47,349 nucleotides of DNA from a virus. The notes beneath the pieces were generated by a model, which saw only the letters and a list, made by a program, of their open reading frames with translations, ran no database searches and was not told where the DNA came from. The stretch's first letter is position 1, and each line of letters opens with the position of its first letter. Below, in pieces: positions 14,193 through 23,183 of the stretch. The DNA lies in the IMG/VR virus record IMGVR_UViG_3300046004_000662, positions 1 to 47,349 of that record; one strand, 5' to 3'. Position numbers and translations under genes: made by a program.

Positions 14193-17100
14193 TGCCTAAG
14201 TATGAAGTCGAATACAACGGCAAGCGATACGAGGTCGAAGCTGCTGACCCTGAAGCTGCCTCCATTGGTGTCGAAGAGATGCTTGGTGGTGGTAAGCCCG
14301 CTTCCGCTGGTGAAGGCTTCGTAGATAAGGCATTGGGAGTCGCCGGAACAGCAGCCAAGGGTGCCGCCTATGGTGCCTCTCAGGCAGCTAGAGGTGTCGG
14401 TGAGTCACTCAAGCAGAGCGTTGGTACCGGAATGGGTACCGATGCTGCTGGGGCCGCTGCTGATATCGCTGCTCCTAATGACTATACACCGTCCAAGTTC
14501 CGTGCAACTTCCCCATCAACTTGGGGTGATATCGGAAAGACTCTCGCTGAGTCGGCTCCCGGCCTAGCTACTGACCTCGCCGCTGGTGCTGTTGGTGGTA
14601 AGGTGGGTGCGCTGGCTGGCCCCGTTGGTGCTGGTATCGGCTCTGTCGCAGGCTTCGGTGCTTCATACGGCCTCCGTAACTGGGGCCAGAATGCCAAGGA
14701 CCGCGCAGCAGCTCGTACAGGCGACCAGAACGCAGAACCAGACACCTCCGATAAGACCGTTGCTGGTCTCTCGACCGGTGCCGGTGCTCTCCTGTCTCGC
14801 TTTGGTCTTGGCCCCGCCATTGGTGGGGTAGGTTCCAGCGTCGTCAAGGGCGCAGGAATGGAGGCTGTCAAACAGACCGCCAAGGAGATCGGAAAGTCCG
14901 CCCTTGCTGGTGGTGTTGGCGCAGCCGCCGAACAAGGCGCTATCGAGACGGGACGCACTGCTGGCACCGATGCTGACTTTAACTGGCGTTCTGTTGCTGA
15001 TGCAGCAGGAACCGGAGCAGCTATCGCTGGCGGTGTGCGTACTCTTCGTGCTCCCGCCGACCTCAACAATGCTCGTAAGTTCTCTGATATCGACCCCGAA
15101 TCAGGCGCTCGTCTTACTCAACGGTTTGACGCACAGGGCTCCGAGGTCAATACAGCCAAGGGCGCAGGCACAGCCGTTAAGAACGTCCGTGATGAAATCA
15201 AAGCGGACCTTGATAGCTACTATGGCTCCCTGAAGAAGACCATCACTGAGATCAGTGGTGACAAGGCCGGTGCTTCTGATCTAGATCGCGAAGTCTCCAA
15301 GCTACGCCGGGAACTCGACAACAAGACCATTATCGAAGATGGCCGCGTCGATAGTATCCTTGATGCAGTCGAGACGTTTACCGGCCAGACCAAGGAAACC
15401 ATTGGCCTCAGGAACTCCCTGAAGGACCACAATACCCTTAATAGGCTAACCGCTAAAGGCAGAGAGACAAACGAAGCTGACATCTTCGGAGGAGGTTCTA
15501 CCCGTAAGTTCTCGGGTGGCATCACCTCCAACCCAATCGTCTCCAACTTCGTAAACCCTGTCGGTGCCGTCAAGACCCTGTTCAAGGTGGGTGGGCCAGC
15601 TACGGCTGCTCTCCCCGGTGTTGCTGCCCTCAGTGCCCCCGCACAGGCTGCTGCTGTGGCTTCCTATGCGATGCCCATCGTTGGAGCCCAGACGGCTCTC
15701 TATGGTGGCCTACGTGGTGTTGATAAGTTCCTAGGTAACCGTCATGTCGCCAAGGAGTTCACCAGCCGCTTCCGTGACAAGAACCTGCCTAAGGACCTTG
15801 CGACTGATCGATCGCTCTATAATGTGGCAGATGAGTCCAAGCGGGCCCGGCAGCTTGATCGTGAGCTTGGTCGTTACGACACCGTTGCGGAGCAGAAGGA
15901 AGCCGGTAGCTCCAAGACTGCGGCAAGACAGTCTGATAAGGCATGGCGCGAAAAGCAGCGTCAGGACGAACTGGTACGCAAAGCATCAGAGCAGCGTCAA
16001 GCCGACTTCGAGAAAGCCCTCCCAGACCCCTCCAAGCTAGATGCCCAGAAGGCCGCGCAAGAGGAAGCCCTGTGGGGCCAGTACGAAAAGCAGACCAAGC
16101 GTGACTCTCAGGTAACGCAAGACTGGACTGATCTGGATGCTGAAGCTGCCATCAAGGAATCGACGCTCAAGCAGGCTCGTGCCTCATTGTCCTTTGGTAA
16201 AAGGGCTAAGGCCCTACAGGACCGCGCAGACAGAGAGCAGTCACAGCAGGCCTCCGCACAAGCAAGAGAGCAAGCAAAAGCCCAAAAGCAGGCCGCTGCT
16301 GCGGAAGCAAAGGCGACAGGACAGGCTCAACGGATTGAGTCTCAGCAGTCTGATGTCTTCGATGGCCTAAGTAACAAGGACGTCGCTGGGATTAGGCGAG
16401 GTATTCAGGCGGTATCGAAGCGCGATACCATGCGGCAGAAGGAAGCCGCTAGAGAAGCTAAGGCTAATACTCCGGTACCTGAGCCCAAGGAACAGCCTAT
16501 CGTCAATGCTGATACCCGCGCTGCTATGCAGGGTATCCGCCTGAAGGAGAAGCTCAAGGCTGCGAACGCTGAGAAGCCGGTTCCTGAGCCTAAGGAAGAG
16601 CCTCTTGTCAATGCTGATGGCCGGGCCGCTCTCCGTGGCATAACGCTACGTGAGAAACTCAAGGCGGCCAATCAGCCCAAGCCCGAGAAACCCGCTCCTG
16701 AGCCTAAAGAAGGCCCAACGGTTACCTCCGAAATGAGGGACTCCGTCAGGGCCATCAAGCTCCGTGAGAAACTGAAGGAGCAGAACGCTCCGAAGCCCGA
16801 GAAGCCTGCGCCTGAGCCTAAGGAAGAGCCTCTTATTACGTCTGACATGAAGACGGCAATCAGGGGCATCAAGCTACGTGAGCGCCTTAAGCAGCAGAAC
16901 GAACCCAAGCCCGAACCGGCACCGAAGTCTCAACAGTCCAAGCCCAAAAGCGACGAAACTGTTGAACCCAAGGTCACCAAGGAAGACACCACGACGGAAC
17001 TGAAGTCCTTCAAGGTTCACGGGATGGAGATTGATATTCCGTCCACGGTCAAGAAGCCCGCTGCATGGCAGGCCAAGACCACGGCTCGCATCAACACCCG

Positions 17101-17392
17101 TCAGGAGTTCGGAACTGAGTTCATTGACACCGTTCCAGCTACTCGCAAGGCCGAAGCTCGTAACTTCGTTAGGTCTCTTACGCTCACTCACAAGACATTC
17201 GCTAGCGCCATGGAAGCCCTAGAGAACTTTGTGACTGACATGACGTCTAACCCCAAGAACGACAAGTATGCCTCCCCTGTCTACGATGTCTGGAACAAGT
17301 GGGAAGATCGCATCAAGGAAACCTACGACAAGGACGGTTTGGCTGAACTTCGTGACTTGATCAGCGCCAAAGCAAAAGCAGAGAACAAATAA
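14192..17392 (+). CDS. Large internal virion (ejection) protein
   Basis: In this 1066-aa protein, the N-terminus (PKYEVEYNGKRYEVEAADPE) is a short domain often found at the start of phage ejection proteins. Residues about 40-300 are Gly/Ala-rich with several mildly hydrophobic helices that could insert into membranes. Residues about 460-510 are again hydrophobic. Residues about 540-750 are a charged, Gln-rich coiled coil. Residues about 759-913 carry four tandem repeats of 38-44 residues built as PEPKEEPLVNADGRAALRGI plus LREKLKAAN. A globular C-terminal domain closes the protein. It likely forms the trans-envelope channel with the two upstream proteins. Confidence 0.75.
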   Translation: MPKYEVEYNGKRYEVEAADPEAASIGVEEMLGGGKPASAGEGFVDKALGVAGTAAKGAAYGASQAARGVGESLKQSVGTGMGTDAAGAAADIAAPNDYTPSKFRATSPSTWGDIGKTLAESAPGLATDLAAGAVGGKVGALAGPVGAGIGSVAGFGASYGLRNWGQNAKDRAAARTGDQNAEPDTSDKTVAGLSTGAGALLSRFGLGPAIGGVGSSVVKGAGMEAVKQTAKEIGKSALAGGVGAAAEQGAIETGRTAGTDADFNWRSVADAAGTGAAIAGGVRTLRAPADLNNARKFSDIDPESGARLTQRFDAQGSEVNTAKGAGTAVKNVRDEIKADLDSYYGSLKKTITEISGDKAGASDLDREVSKLRRELDNKTIIEDGRVDSILDAVETFTGQTKETIGLRNSLKDHNTLNRLTAKGRETNEADIFGGGSTRKFSGGITSNPIVSNFVNPVGAVKTLFKVGGPATAALPGVAALSAPAQAAAVASYAMPIVGAQTALYGGLRGVDKFLGNRHVAKEFTSRFRDKNLPKDLATDRSLYNVADESKRARQLDRELGRYDTVAEQKEAGSSKTAARQSDKAWREKQRQDELVRKASEQRQADFEKALPDPSKLDAQKAAQEEALWGQYEKQTKRDSQVTQDWTDLDAEAAIKESTLKQARASLSFGKRAKALQDRADREQSQQASAQAREQAKAQKQAAAAEAKATGQAQRIESQQSDVFDGLSNKDVAGIRRGIQAVSKRDTMRQKEAAREAKANTPVPEPKEQPIVNADTRAAMQGIRLKEKLKAANAEKPVPEPKEEPLVNADGRAALRGITLREKLKAANQPKPEKPAPEPKEGPTVTSEMRDSVRAIKLREKLKEQNAPKPEKPAPEPKEEPLITSDMKTAIRGIKLRERLKQQNEPKPEPAPKSQQSKPKSDETVEPKVTKEDTTTELKSFKVHGMEIDIPSTVKKPAAWQAKTTARINTRQEFGTEFIDTVPATRKAEARNFVRSLTLTHKTFASAMEALENFVTDMTSNPKNDKYASPVYDVWNKWEDRIKETYDKDGLAELRDLISAKAKAENK

Positions 17393-17970
17393 TGCCAGTC
17401 ATCCACATCGGAGACGGCAAGCACATCGAGATTGAGGAGGGGGTCCTATCAAAGCCCCCTCCGCCTCCTAAGCCTAAGAAGCAGGGCATAAAGCAGCCCG
17501 CCGTTAGCCCCAAGAGACCTCCCAAGAAGACCAAGGTCGCAGGGGAAAACCACTGGTTCACCAAGCGCCTCAAGACTATTCCCGGTTACAAGGAATGGTT
17601 GGCTCTCAGGACCAATCAGATGCTTGTCGGTATTCGTCGGCCACGCGGTAAGAAGCCCGGCACTCCCCATGGGATGCGCTGGCACGAAGCCCAGCCCCTT
17701 TGGGAAATTGCAAAACAGAAAGCCAAAGTTCATATGGCAAATATTAAGAAGGTTATTCCTCTTGAGGACGAGCGCGCCGAGAAGGCCCTGCTCGCTACTC
17801 TTGAAGTCCTTGAGTCACCGATGAATCAGACCACGAAGCTTGCTGCTGCTCGTCAGGTTCTTGAGTGGACTAGGGCAAAGCCTGCCAGCAAGCAGGAGGT
17901 CACTGTCAACGCCGCTGAGGCTTGGCTGGCTTCCATTGCGGAGGAAGCTAATGGCAAGGCGGACGACTAA
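17392..17970 (+). CDS. Putative small terminase subunit
   Basis: The 192-aa protein has a proline/lysine-rich N-terminus (residues 20-45), a basic helical middle (KTIPGYKEWLALRTNQ...) and a C-terminal helical part (LATLEVLESPMNQTTKLAAARQVLEWTRAKP). Its position immediately before and overlapping TerL by 20 bp, with the helical, DNA-binding-like character, fits TerS. Sequence identity alone would not settle this. Confidence 0.6.
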   Translation: MPVIHIGDGKHIEIEEGVLSKPPPPPKPKKQGIKQPAVSPKRPPKKTKVAGENHWFTKRLKTIPGYKEWLALRTNQMLVGIRRPRGKKPGTPHGMRWHEAQPLWEIAKQKAKVHMANIKKVIPLEDERAEKALLATLEVLESPMNQTTKLAAARQVLEWTRAKPASKQEVTVNAAEAWLASIAEEANGKADD

Positions 17971-19537
17971 GATTGACCCGAAAGAGGTCAGGCGTCGGCT
18001 CCGAGATGACTTTTCGTTCTATGCCAAGAGCTGTGTAAAGATCAGGACCAAGGCAGGCGAAATCCAGCCTCTTGCCCTGAACTCCGTACAGAAGAAACTC
18101 GATAGAGTAGTAGAGGCCCAGCTTAAGGCAACCGGGAAGGTCCGTGTGATCATCCTGAAGGCTCGACAGCAGGGTCTCTCTACCTATGTCTCTAACTGGC
18201 TGTACTGGTATCTTTCACAGCATAAGGCCAAGAAGGGTCTAGTCGTAGCGCACGTAGCCGACTCGACCCGTGCCCTATTCGACATGTACAAGCGAACGCA
18301 TGCCGAAATGCCTGCCCTTATGGCTCCCTCTACCAAGTATTCGAGCCGCAAGGAACTTGTCTTCGATAACCTCGATACAGGCCTCATGGTTGCTACCGCT
18401 GGTGGTGACTCCATTGCCCGAGGCGAAACGATCACTCATGCCCATCTATCTGAGGTGGCCTTCTGGCCTAAGGCAACTGCTGCTGATAACCTCAATGCTC
18501 TCTCACAGGCCGTCCCTAATACGGACCAGACTGCTGTGTTTATCGAGAGTACCGCTAATGGCATGTCGGGCCCTTTCTACGATCTATGGAAAGGCGCTAT
18601 CGAAGGAACTAACGGCTACGTTCCCTTCTTCTCGCCTTGGTTCGACTCTGATGAATACCGAGAGCCAACTGATGAAGGGTTCGAAAAGACATACGAAGAG
18701 ATCGACCTAGCCAAGGAGTACGACCTAGACGACGAACAGCTTATGTTCCGGCGTCGTAAGATCGCACAGAACGGACGAGAGGCATTCCAGCAGGAGTACC
18801 CTTCGAACCCTGACGAAGCCTTCATTGCTTCCGGTAGGCCTGTCTTCAATCCAGACCAAATCCATGGTCGCCTGAAAGAGATCGACACTCCTATCAAGCG
18901 CATGGCGATGGAAGCAGGCGTCTTCAGGGAGCACCCTAGAGGCGAACTCCTAGTCTATAGAGACTACCATGCAGGCGATCTATATTATATCGGTGCTGAT
19001 GTGGCTATGGGTCTCCGAAATGGAGACTTTTCGGTTGCACAGGTCCTCGATGGCCAGAAGCAACAGGTTGCCATCTGGCGCGGCCATGTACACCCTGACT
19101 ACTTCGCAGACATCCTGTTTGCACTCGGAACCCACTACAATGAAGCCAGAATTGCCGTCGAAAACAACAATCACGGACTTCTTACGGCTGTACGTTTGGG
19201 CCGTGACCTTGCCTATCCAAATATGTTCACTGATGTTTCCGAAGGCAACTTGGATGATCGATTCACCGACACCTACGGCTTCAGAACATCCTCCAAAACA
19301 AAGCCTCTGATTATTGATAGGCTTAGGGCAGCGTTGCGTGAACGTGAGATCGAACTGAACGACCGTGTTACTCTACAGGAAATGCTCTCTTACATTGTGA
19401 CTGAGAGCGGCTCCATGGAAGCCGAACAAGGATCATACGATGACTGCGTGATGAGTTTGGCCTTGGCTAATCACATCCACGAAGGCAAATACACACCCAT
19501 TAAGGTAAGCGATGAATATTACGTCCACGCGATTTGA
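17951..19537 (+). CDS. terL: Large terminase subunit
   Basis: The 528-aa DNA-packaging motor carries a Walker A-like segment KARQQGLSTYVSNW (about residues 80-93), with the Arg-rich variant loop usual for terminases. A Walker B/catalytic carboxylate is seen in THAHLSEVAFW, a coupling motif in FIESTANGMSG, and nuclease-domain acidic residues in YYIGADVAMG and YDDCVMSLALA. The start at 17951 (MARRTTKIDPKEV) is preferred; the frame is open 111 bases further upstream but inside the TerS gene. It differs in type from the T7 gp19 location, being upstream of the portal. Confidence 0.92.
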   Translation: MARRTTKIDPKEVRRRLRDDFSFYAKSCVKIRTKAGEIQPLALNSVQKKLDRVVEAQLKATGKVRVIILKARQQGLSTYVSNWLYWYLSQHKAKKGLVVAHVADSTRALFDMYKRTHAEMPALMAPSTKYSSRKELVFDNLDTGLMVATAGGDSIARGETITHAHLSEVAFWPKATAADNLNALSQAVPNTDQTAVFIESTANGMSGPFYDLWKGAIEGTNGYVPFFSPWFDSDEYREPTDEGFEKTYEEIDLAKEYDLDDEQLMFRRRKIAQNGREAFQQEYPSNPDEAFIASGRPVFNPDQIHGRLKEIDTPIKRMAMEAGVFREHPRGELLVYRDYHAGDLYYIGADVAMGLRNGDFSVAQVLDGQKQQVAIWRGHVHPDYFADILFALGTHYNEARIAVENNNHGLLTAVRLGRDLAYPNMFTDVSEGNLDDRFTDTYGFRTSSKTKPLIIDRLRAALREREIELNDRVTLQEMLSYIVTESGSMEAEQGSYDDCVMSLALANHIHEGKYTPIKVSDEYYVHAI

Positions 19538-19952
19538 GCGGGGGACAATAAGGGAAGACGGAAAACTTTTCTGGGGATATTTGACGTCAAAGGCGAGCGG
19601 TAAGGCAGATCGTGAGTGGTGGATCACTCCTGACAACTTACGAATATCGTACTGTCGGCGTATCTATTCCGCCGCAAAGAACCGCGCTAAGGGCCTCGGC
19701 CTGCCTTTTGATCTCACCGTTGATTACTTAGAAAATATTCTACCACAAGACCTTTTGTGCCCAATCATGGGTTACCAGATGACACTGGTAGGTGGACGCA
19801 ATACCGCAGCATCTCTAGACAAGATTATTCCACATCTAGGTTACGTCAAGAGTAACGTTATATGGATGAGTCTAGAAGCAAATAGGATTAAAGACAACGC
19901 CTCATTAGAGGTGCTTAAGCGTCTTGTGAGGCTAATGGAAACCCATGGATAA
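19512..19952 (+). CDS. HNH-type homing endonuclease
   Basis: This 146-aa protein contains the pattern CRRIYSAAKNRAKGLGLPFDLT, then LLCPIMGYQ, then SLDKIIPHLGYVKSNVIW and an AN-IK segment, typical of free-standing HNH nucleases in phages. It is wedged between terL (26-bp overlap) and portal (8-bp overlap). A homing element that mobilises between phage genomes is the likely role; a packaging-associated nuclease is the alternative, since some phages need an HNH protein next to terminase. Confidence 0.75.
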   Translation: MNITSTRFERGTIREDGKLFWGYLTSKASGKADREWWITPDNLRISYCRRIYSAAKNRAKGLGLPFDLTVDYLENILPQDLLCPIMGYQMTLVGGRNTAASLDKIIPHLGYVKSNVIWMSLEANRIKDNASLEVLKRLVRLMETHG

Positions 19953-21966
19953 GAACCAACTTGACGACAAGACTCTTGGCAGCATTGTTGATGCCAAAAT
20001 AAGAGAGGCCGTTGGCTGGTTCTCATCTAAACTCAGCCTAGAGCGCGAACGGGTTCTCAAGTTCTATAATGGTGAGCTACCGAAGAAGCAGTCGGATGGT
20101 AACTCTTCGTATGTCTCCACGGACGTCTATGATGGCGTAGAGGCTATGAAGGCCCAGCTTCTGGAGACCTTCGCTGCTGGTTACGACATTGTGCGCTTTA
20201 GTCCTCAGAATGAAGACGACGTAGAACCGTCTCGGATTGCCACCGAATACACCGATTATGTCATATTCAGGCAGAATGACGGCTATAAGATCTTCAGTGA
20301 TGTCATTCACGATGGACTGATATCACGAAATGGTATCGCCAAGGTCTACTGGGACGAGTGCCTAGATGACGTTGAGGAGCAGTTCGAAAACCTCACGGAA
20401 GATGAAGTCAACGCTATCATGGCTGTTGATGAAGTCGGTGACCTTGAGGCCGAAATGCAGGAAGATGGTACCTACAAGGGTACCCTCAAGAAGCAGCTTG
20501 ATAAGTCTCAGATACGCATCGAGGTTGTGGCACCAGAAGAGTTCTGTGTGGACCCCCAGTCCACCGACCTGAACAAGGACACCTTCTGTGTTCATCGTTC
20601 GGTCAAGTCACTTGCTGACCTACAGAAGTCTGGCTACGACACCAAGCTCCTGAAGGACTACAATATCGAGGGTGAGGACTACTTCAAGAACCACCCCGAG
20701 AAGCTCGCTAGATTCGCTCAGATCGACGCAGGCTACACCATTGACAATGGCGACCAGCAGGATGAACTCCGCATGGTCCTCGTCAGTGAGTGCTATATCC
20801 GTCTTCAGCTTAAGGGCGACAAGTACCCGAAGCTCTACAAGATCGTTCGCGTTGGTTCCAATACCTTAGCCAAGGACGAAGTAGATGATTTCCCGTTTGT
20901 TGTCTTTACGCCTCTTCCTGTCCCTCATGCGTTCTATGGCAACAACTACGCTGCCAGAATCATTCCGACTCAGAATGTCACGACGGTTCTGACTCGCTCT
21001 ATCATTGATCACACCTCGATCACTAACAATCCTCGTTACAAAGTCCTCAAGGGCGGCCTGACCAATCCCAAGGAACTCCTAGACAACCGCCTCGGCGGTA
21101 TCGTGAACATCACGCGACCTGACGCCATCATGCCGATGGAACAGGCCCCGATGAACCCGTTTGTCTATCAGACCCTTGAGATGATCAAGGCCAAGAACGA
21201 GGAAACGACTGGTATCTCCAGTCTGTCGCAAGGCCTGAACAAGGACGCCATCTCCAAGCAGAACTCTGCGGCAATGATGGAGAACCTTGTCTCACTGTCA
21301 CAGACCAGACAGAAGATCGTTGCTCGTAACTTCGGTAATGGCTTCCTGATTCCCCTGTGGCTCAAGGTGTACAACCTTGTGCTCATGAAGGAGAAGAAGG
21401 AGCGCGTCGTTGAGTTGTCGGGAAATTGGGTTCCGGTGAACCCGAAGACTTGGCGTGAACGCAAAGACGCTACGGTAAGCCTGCACCTCGGTTACGGAGA
21501 GCAGGAGAAGGAAGCCGGTAAGTACACCATGCTTCTCACGATGGCTGCACAAGACCCTGAGCTTTCTGCTTCCATGCAGGTTGCTGGCGGCAAGTATAAT
21601 GCAGCCAAGAAAATTCTGATGCTGAATGGCATCAAAGACGTATCTAACTTTCTGGCGCACCCAAGCAAGGTACCGCCTCCCCAGCCCGACCCGATGATGG
21701 CTCTTGAGATCAAGAAGCTGGAGTTGGAGGCCAAGAAGATTGAGGCTGATGCTGCGAAGGCTACGGCTGAAGCTGAAGTTGAGATGGCTCGTATCCAGAT
21801 GGAGCAGCAGCAGCAAGAGTTCGATAACATGATGGCACTCCGCGAAGCTGATCGTCTTGATGCAGATATTGCCAACAAGATCGACGTTGCCCAGCGCGAA
21901 CTCGATATGGCTGAACAGGCACCGCCTGCTGAGGCTGTCAACGCTATCGTCTCTCCGAACTCGTAA
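19945..21966 (+). CDS. Portal protein
   Basis: The 673-aa protein is the dodecameric DNA channel at the capsid vertex. It shows the typical podovirus portal pattern: N-terminal helical region (EAVGWFSSKLSLERERVLKFYNG), a stretch on diffuse tail contacts (EEFCVDPQSTDLN), the core TGISSLSQGLNKDAISKQNSAAMM, and a long Gln/Glu coiled coil at the C-terminus (about 580-660). The ATG overlaps the HNH stop. Its length is within the normal range for portals without a barrel fusion. Confidence 0.88.
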   Translation: MDKNQLDDKTLGSIVDAKIREAVGWFSSKLSLERERVLKFYNGELPKKQSDGNSSYVSTDVYDGVEAMKAQLLETFAAGYDIVRFSPQNEDDVEPSRIATEYTDYVIFRQNDGYKIFSDVIHDGLISRNGIAKVYWDECLDDVEEQFENLTEDEVNAIMAVDEVGDLEAEMQEDGTYKGTLKKQLDKSQIRIEVVAPEEFCVDPQSTDLNKDTFCVHRSVKSLADLQKSGYDTKLLKDYNIEGEDYFKNHPEKLARFAQIDAGYTIDNGDQQDELRMVLVSECYIRLQLKGDKYPKLYKIVRVGSNTLAKDEVDDFPFVVFTPLPVPHAFYGNNYAARIIPTQNVTTVLTRSIIDHTSITNNPRYKVLKGGLTNPKELLDNRLGGIVNITRPDAIMPMEQAPMNPFVYQTLEMIKAKNEETTGISSLSQGLNKDAISKQNSAAMMENLVSLSQTRQKIVARNFGNGFLIPLWLKVYNLVLMKEKKERVVELSGNWVPVNPKTWRERKDATVSLHLGYGEQEKEAGKYTMLLTMAAQDPELSASMQVAGGKYNAAKKILMLNGIKDVSNFLAHPSKVPPPQPDPMMALEIKKLELEAKKIEADAAKATAEAEVEMARIQMEQQQQEFDNMMALREADRLDADIANKIDVAQRELDMAEQAPPAEAVNAIVSPNS

Positions 21967-21975
21967 GGTCTCTAA

Positions 21976-22650
21976 ATGTCCAGCCCATTCACGCGTCAGG
22001 GTTTTGGTGGCGCTATGTCCCAGAACCTCTATGACTCCAATAAATTCTATCCTGATACCTATTCTACGGGTGGATCGTTCGGTGGCGAGGGGTTCTCCAC
22101 GGGTGGTTCCTTTGGTGCCGATAGGGCAACACCGGCTGCAACCCGATCGATCGGTGGCGCACCGGACTTGGAGCCCGCTGAGGGCCTAACTCCCGGTAAC
22201 GGCACGAAGGCTATCAGTAAGCCCAAGGATGCCCTCGCTGCCTACCTGAAGTCCCGTAAGAAGGGCTCTATGGGAGGCGGGGGCGGGCAGGGCGTTCCGA
22301 TGCCCCAGCCGCGTCCTCAGGGCCTTGGTCAACAGGCTGCTCCATTCAATCCCTACGGTGGTCACACCTACACTGACCCCAACACCGGTGCCACGTACAA
22401 CATCCCGCAGGGAAGCGATGGCGCACCGATGCAGATGATCAATGCTGGTAGGGGCGTCCAGACGTTCATGGGTAACATGGGGAAGGCGATGCAGCCCCCT
22501 CAGGTTCCTCCTATGGGTGGACAGCCCATGCAGCTTCCGCTGCCCCAGCAGGGCGGACTACAGGGCCTCCAGAACGCACCCGCTACTATGGGTGGGCTGG
22601 CTGGTCAGGGTAGTCCAATCGCAATGCTCGCAAAACTCTTTGGAGGCTAA
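21976..22650 (+). CDS. Gly/Pro/Gln-rich virion-associated protein
   Basis: This 224-aa, low-complexity protein (STGGSFGGEGFSTGGSFG; many PMPQPRPQG-type stretches) has no recognised domain. One short folded segment, about residues 130-150 (HTYTDPNTGATYNIPQGSDG), resembles the start of the next gene (IYVDPKTGVRYRLGGNDG). This suggests the two derive from a shared module. The position between portal and scaffold implies a head or head-assembly role. Confidence 0.6.
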   Translation: MSSPFTRQGFGGAMSQNLYDSNKFYPDTYSTGGSFGGEGFSTGGSFGADRATPAATRSIGGAPDLEPAEGLTPGNGTKAISKPKDALAAYLKSRKKGSMGGGGGQGVPMPQPRPQGLGQQAAPFNPYGGHTYTDPNTGATYNIPQGSDGAPMQMINAGRGVQTFMGNMGKAMQPPQVPPMGGQPMQLPLPQQGGLQGLQNAPATMGGLAGQGSPIAMLAKLFGG

Positions 22651-22651
22651 T

Positions 22652-22870
22652 ATGGCCGAAGACAACATCTACGTAGACCCGAAGACTGGTGTCCGCTACC
22701 GCCTCGGTGGCAACGATGGTGAGCCGATGGTTCGCCTTGACCCCACGTTCACGGGTCAGACTGTTCAGCTTCCCAACATTGACCTCACTGAGGTTGGTGA
22801 GAAGATCGACGCTTGGGTTGAGGATGCTCTCGACTCGGTAGCTGACAAGTTCAAGCCCGAAGTGAAGTAA
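22652..22870 (+). CDS. Small head-region protein
   Basis: The 72-aa acidic protein (MAEDNIYVDPKTGVRYRLGG...) starts two bases after the previous stop with a GGAGG ribosome site. It repeats the DP-TG-Y motif of the upstream protein and ends in an acidic helix. The function is unknown. Confidence 0.6.
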   Translation: MAEDNIYVDPKTGVRYRLGGNDGEPMVRLDPTFTGQTVQLPNIDLTEVGEKIDAWVEDALDSVADKFKPEVK

Positions 22871-22876
22871 GGATTA

Positions 22877-22902
22877 GGGGGCGGGCCTAAAAACCCGCCT
22901 CC
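22877..22902 (+). terminator. GC-rich hairpin between head genes
   Basis: GGGGGCGGG pairs with CCCGCCTCC (one G-U) around an 8-base A-rich loop. No U-tract follows, so it may be a weak terminator or an RNA processing site. The next gene's ATG lies nine bases after the stem and has no clear ribosome site, so the hairpin may limit its translation. Confidence 0.4.
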
Positions 22903-22910
22903 GCTCCCTC

Positions 22911-23183
22911 ATGAATACAATCGAACAGATTATTGCCAGAGGCCTCCAAGCAAAAGAGGTTCTCCGAAACGAGACTATTCTGTCGTTCTTCGAGGAACTG
23001 AAGGGTCTTATCAAGGACAACATTGTCCAGACCCTCCCAGCAGACTGGAAGACACGCGAACGTCTATATGATCAGCACCGCTCCGTGGAAGACCTTGTTG
23101 GCATTATGCAGTCCTATGCAAGTGCCGCTGACGAGGAAATTGCCAAGCTGGATGCTCAAATTACTAACAAGGATACCGACTAA
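22911..23183 (+). CDS. Uncharacterised helical protein
   Basis: This 90-aa protein (MNTIEQIIARGLQAKEVL...) is mostly helical and charged, with no known motif. The stop overlaps the scaffold start (TAATG), suggesting coupling to head assembly. No strong ribosome site is visible upstream of the ATG. Confidence 0.6.
   Translation: MNTIEQIIARGLQAKEVLRNETILSFFEELKGLIKDNIVQTLPADWKTRERLYDQHRSVEDLVGIMQSYASAADEEIAKLDAQITNKDTD

Noticed and set aside
14482-15069. 195-aa Ala/Pro-rich frame opposite the large ejection protein
   Set aside because: Low-complexity product of GC-rich antisense codons.
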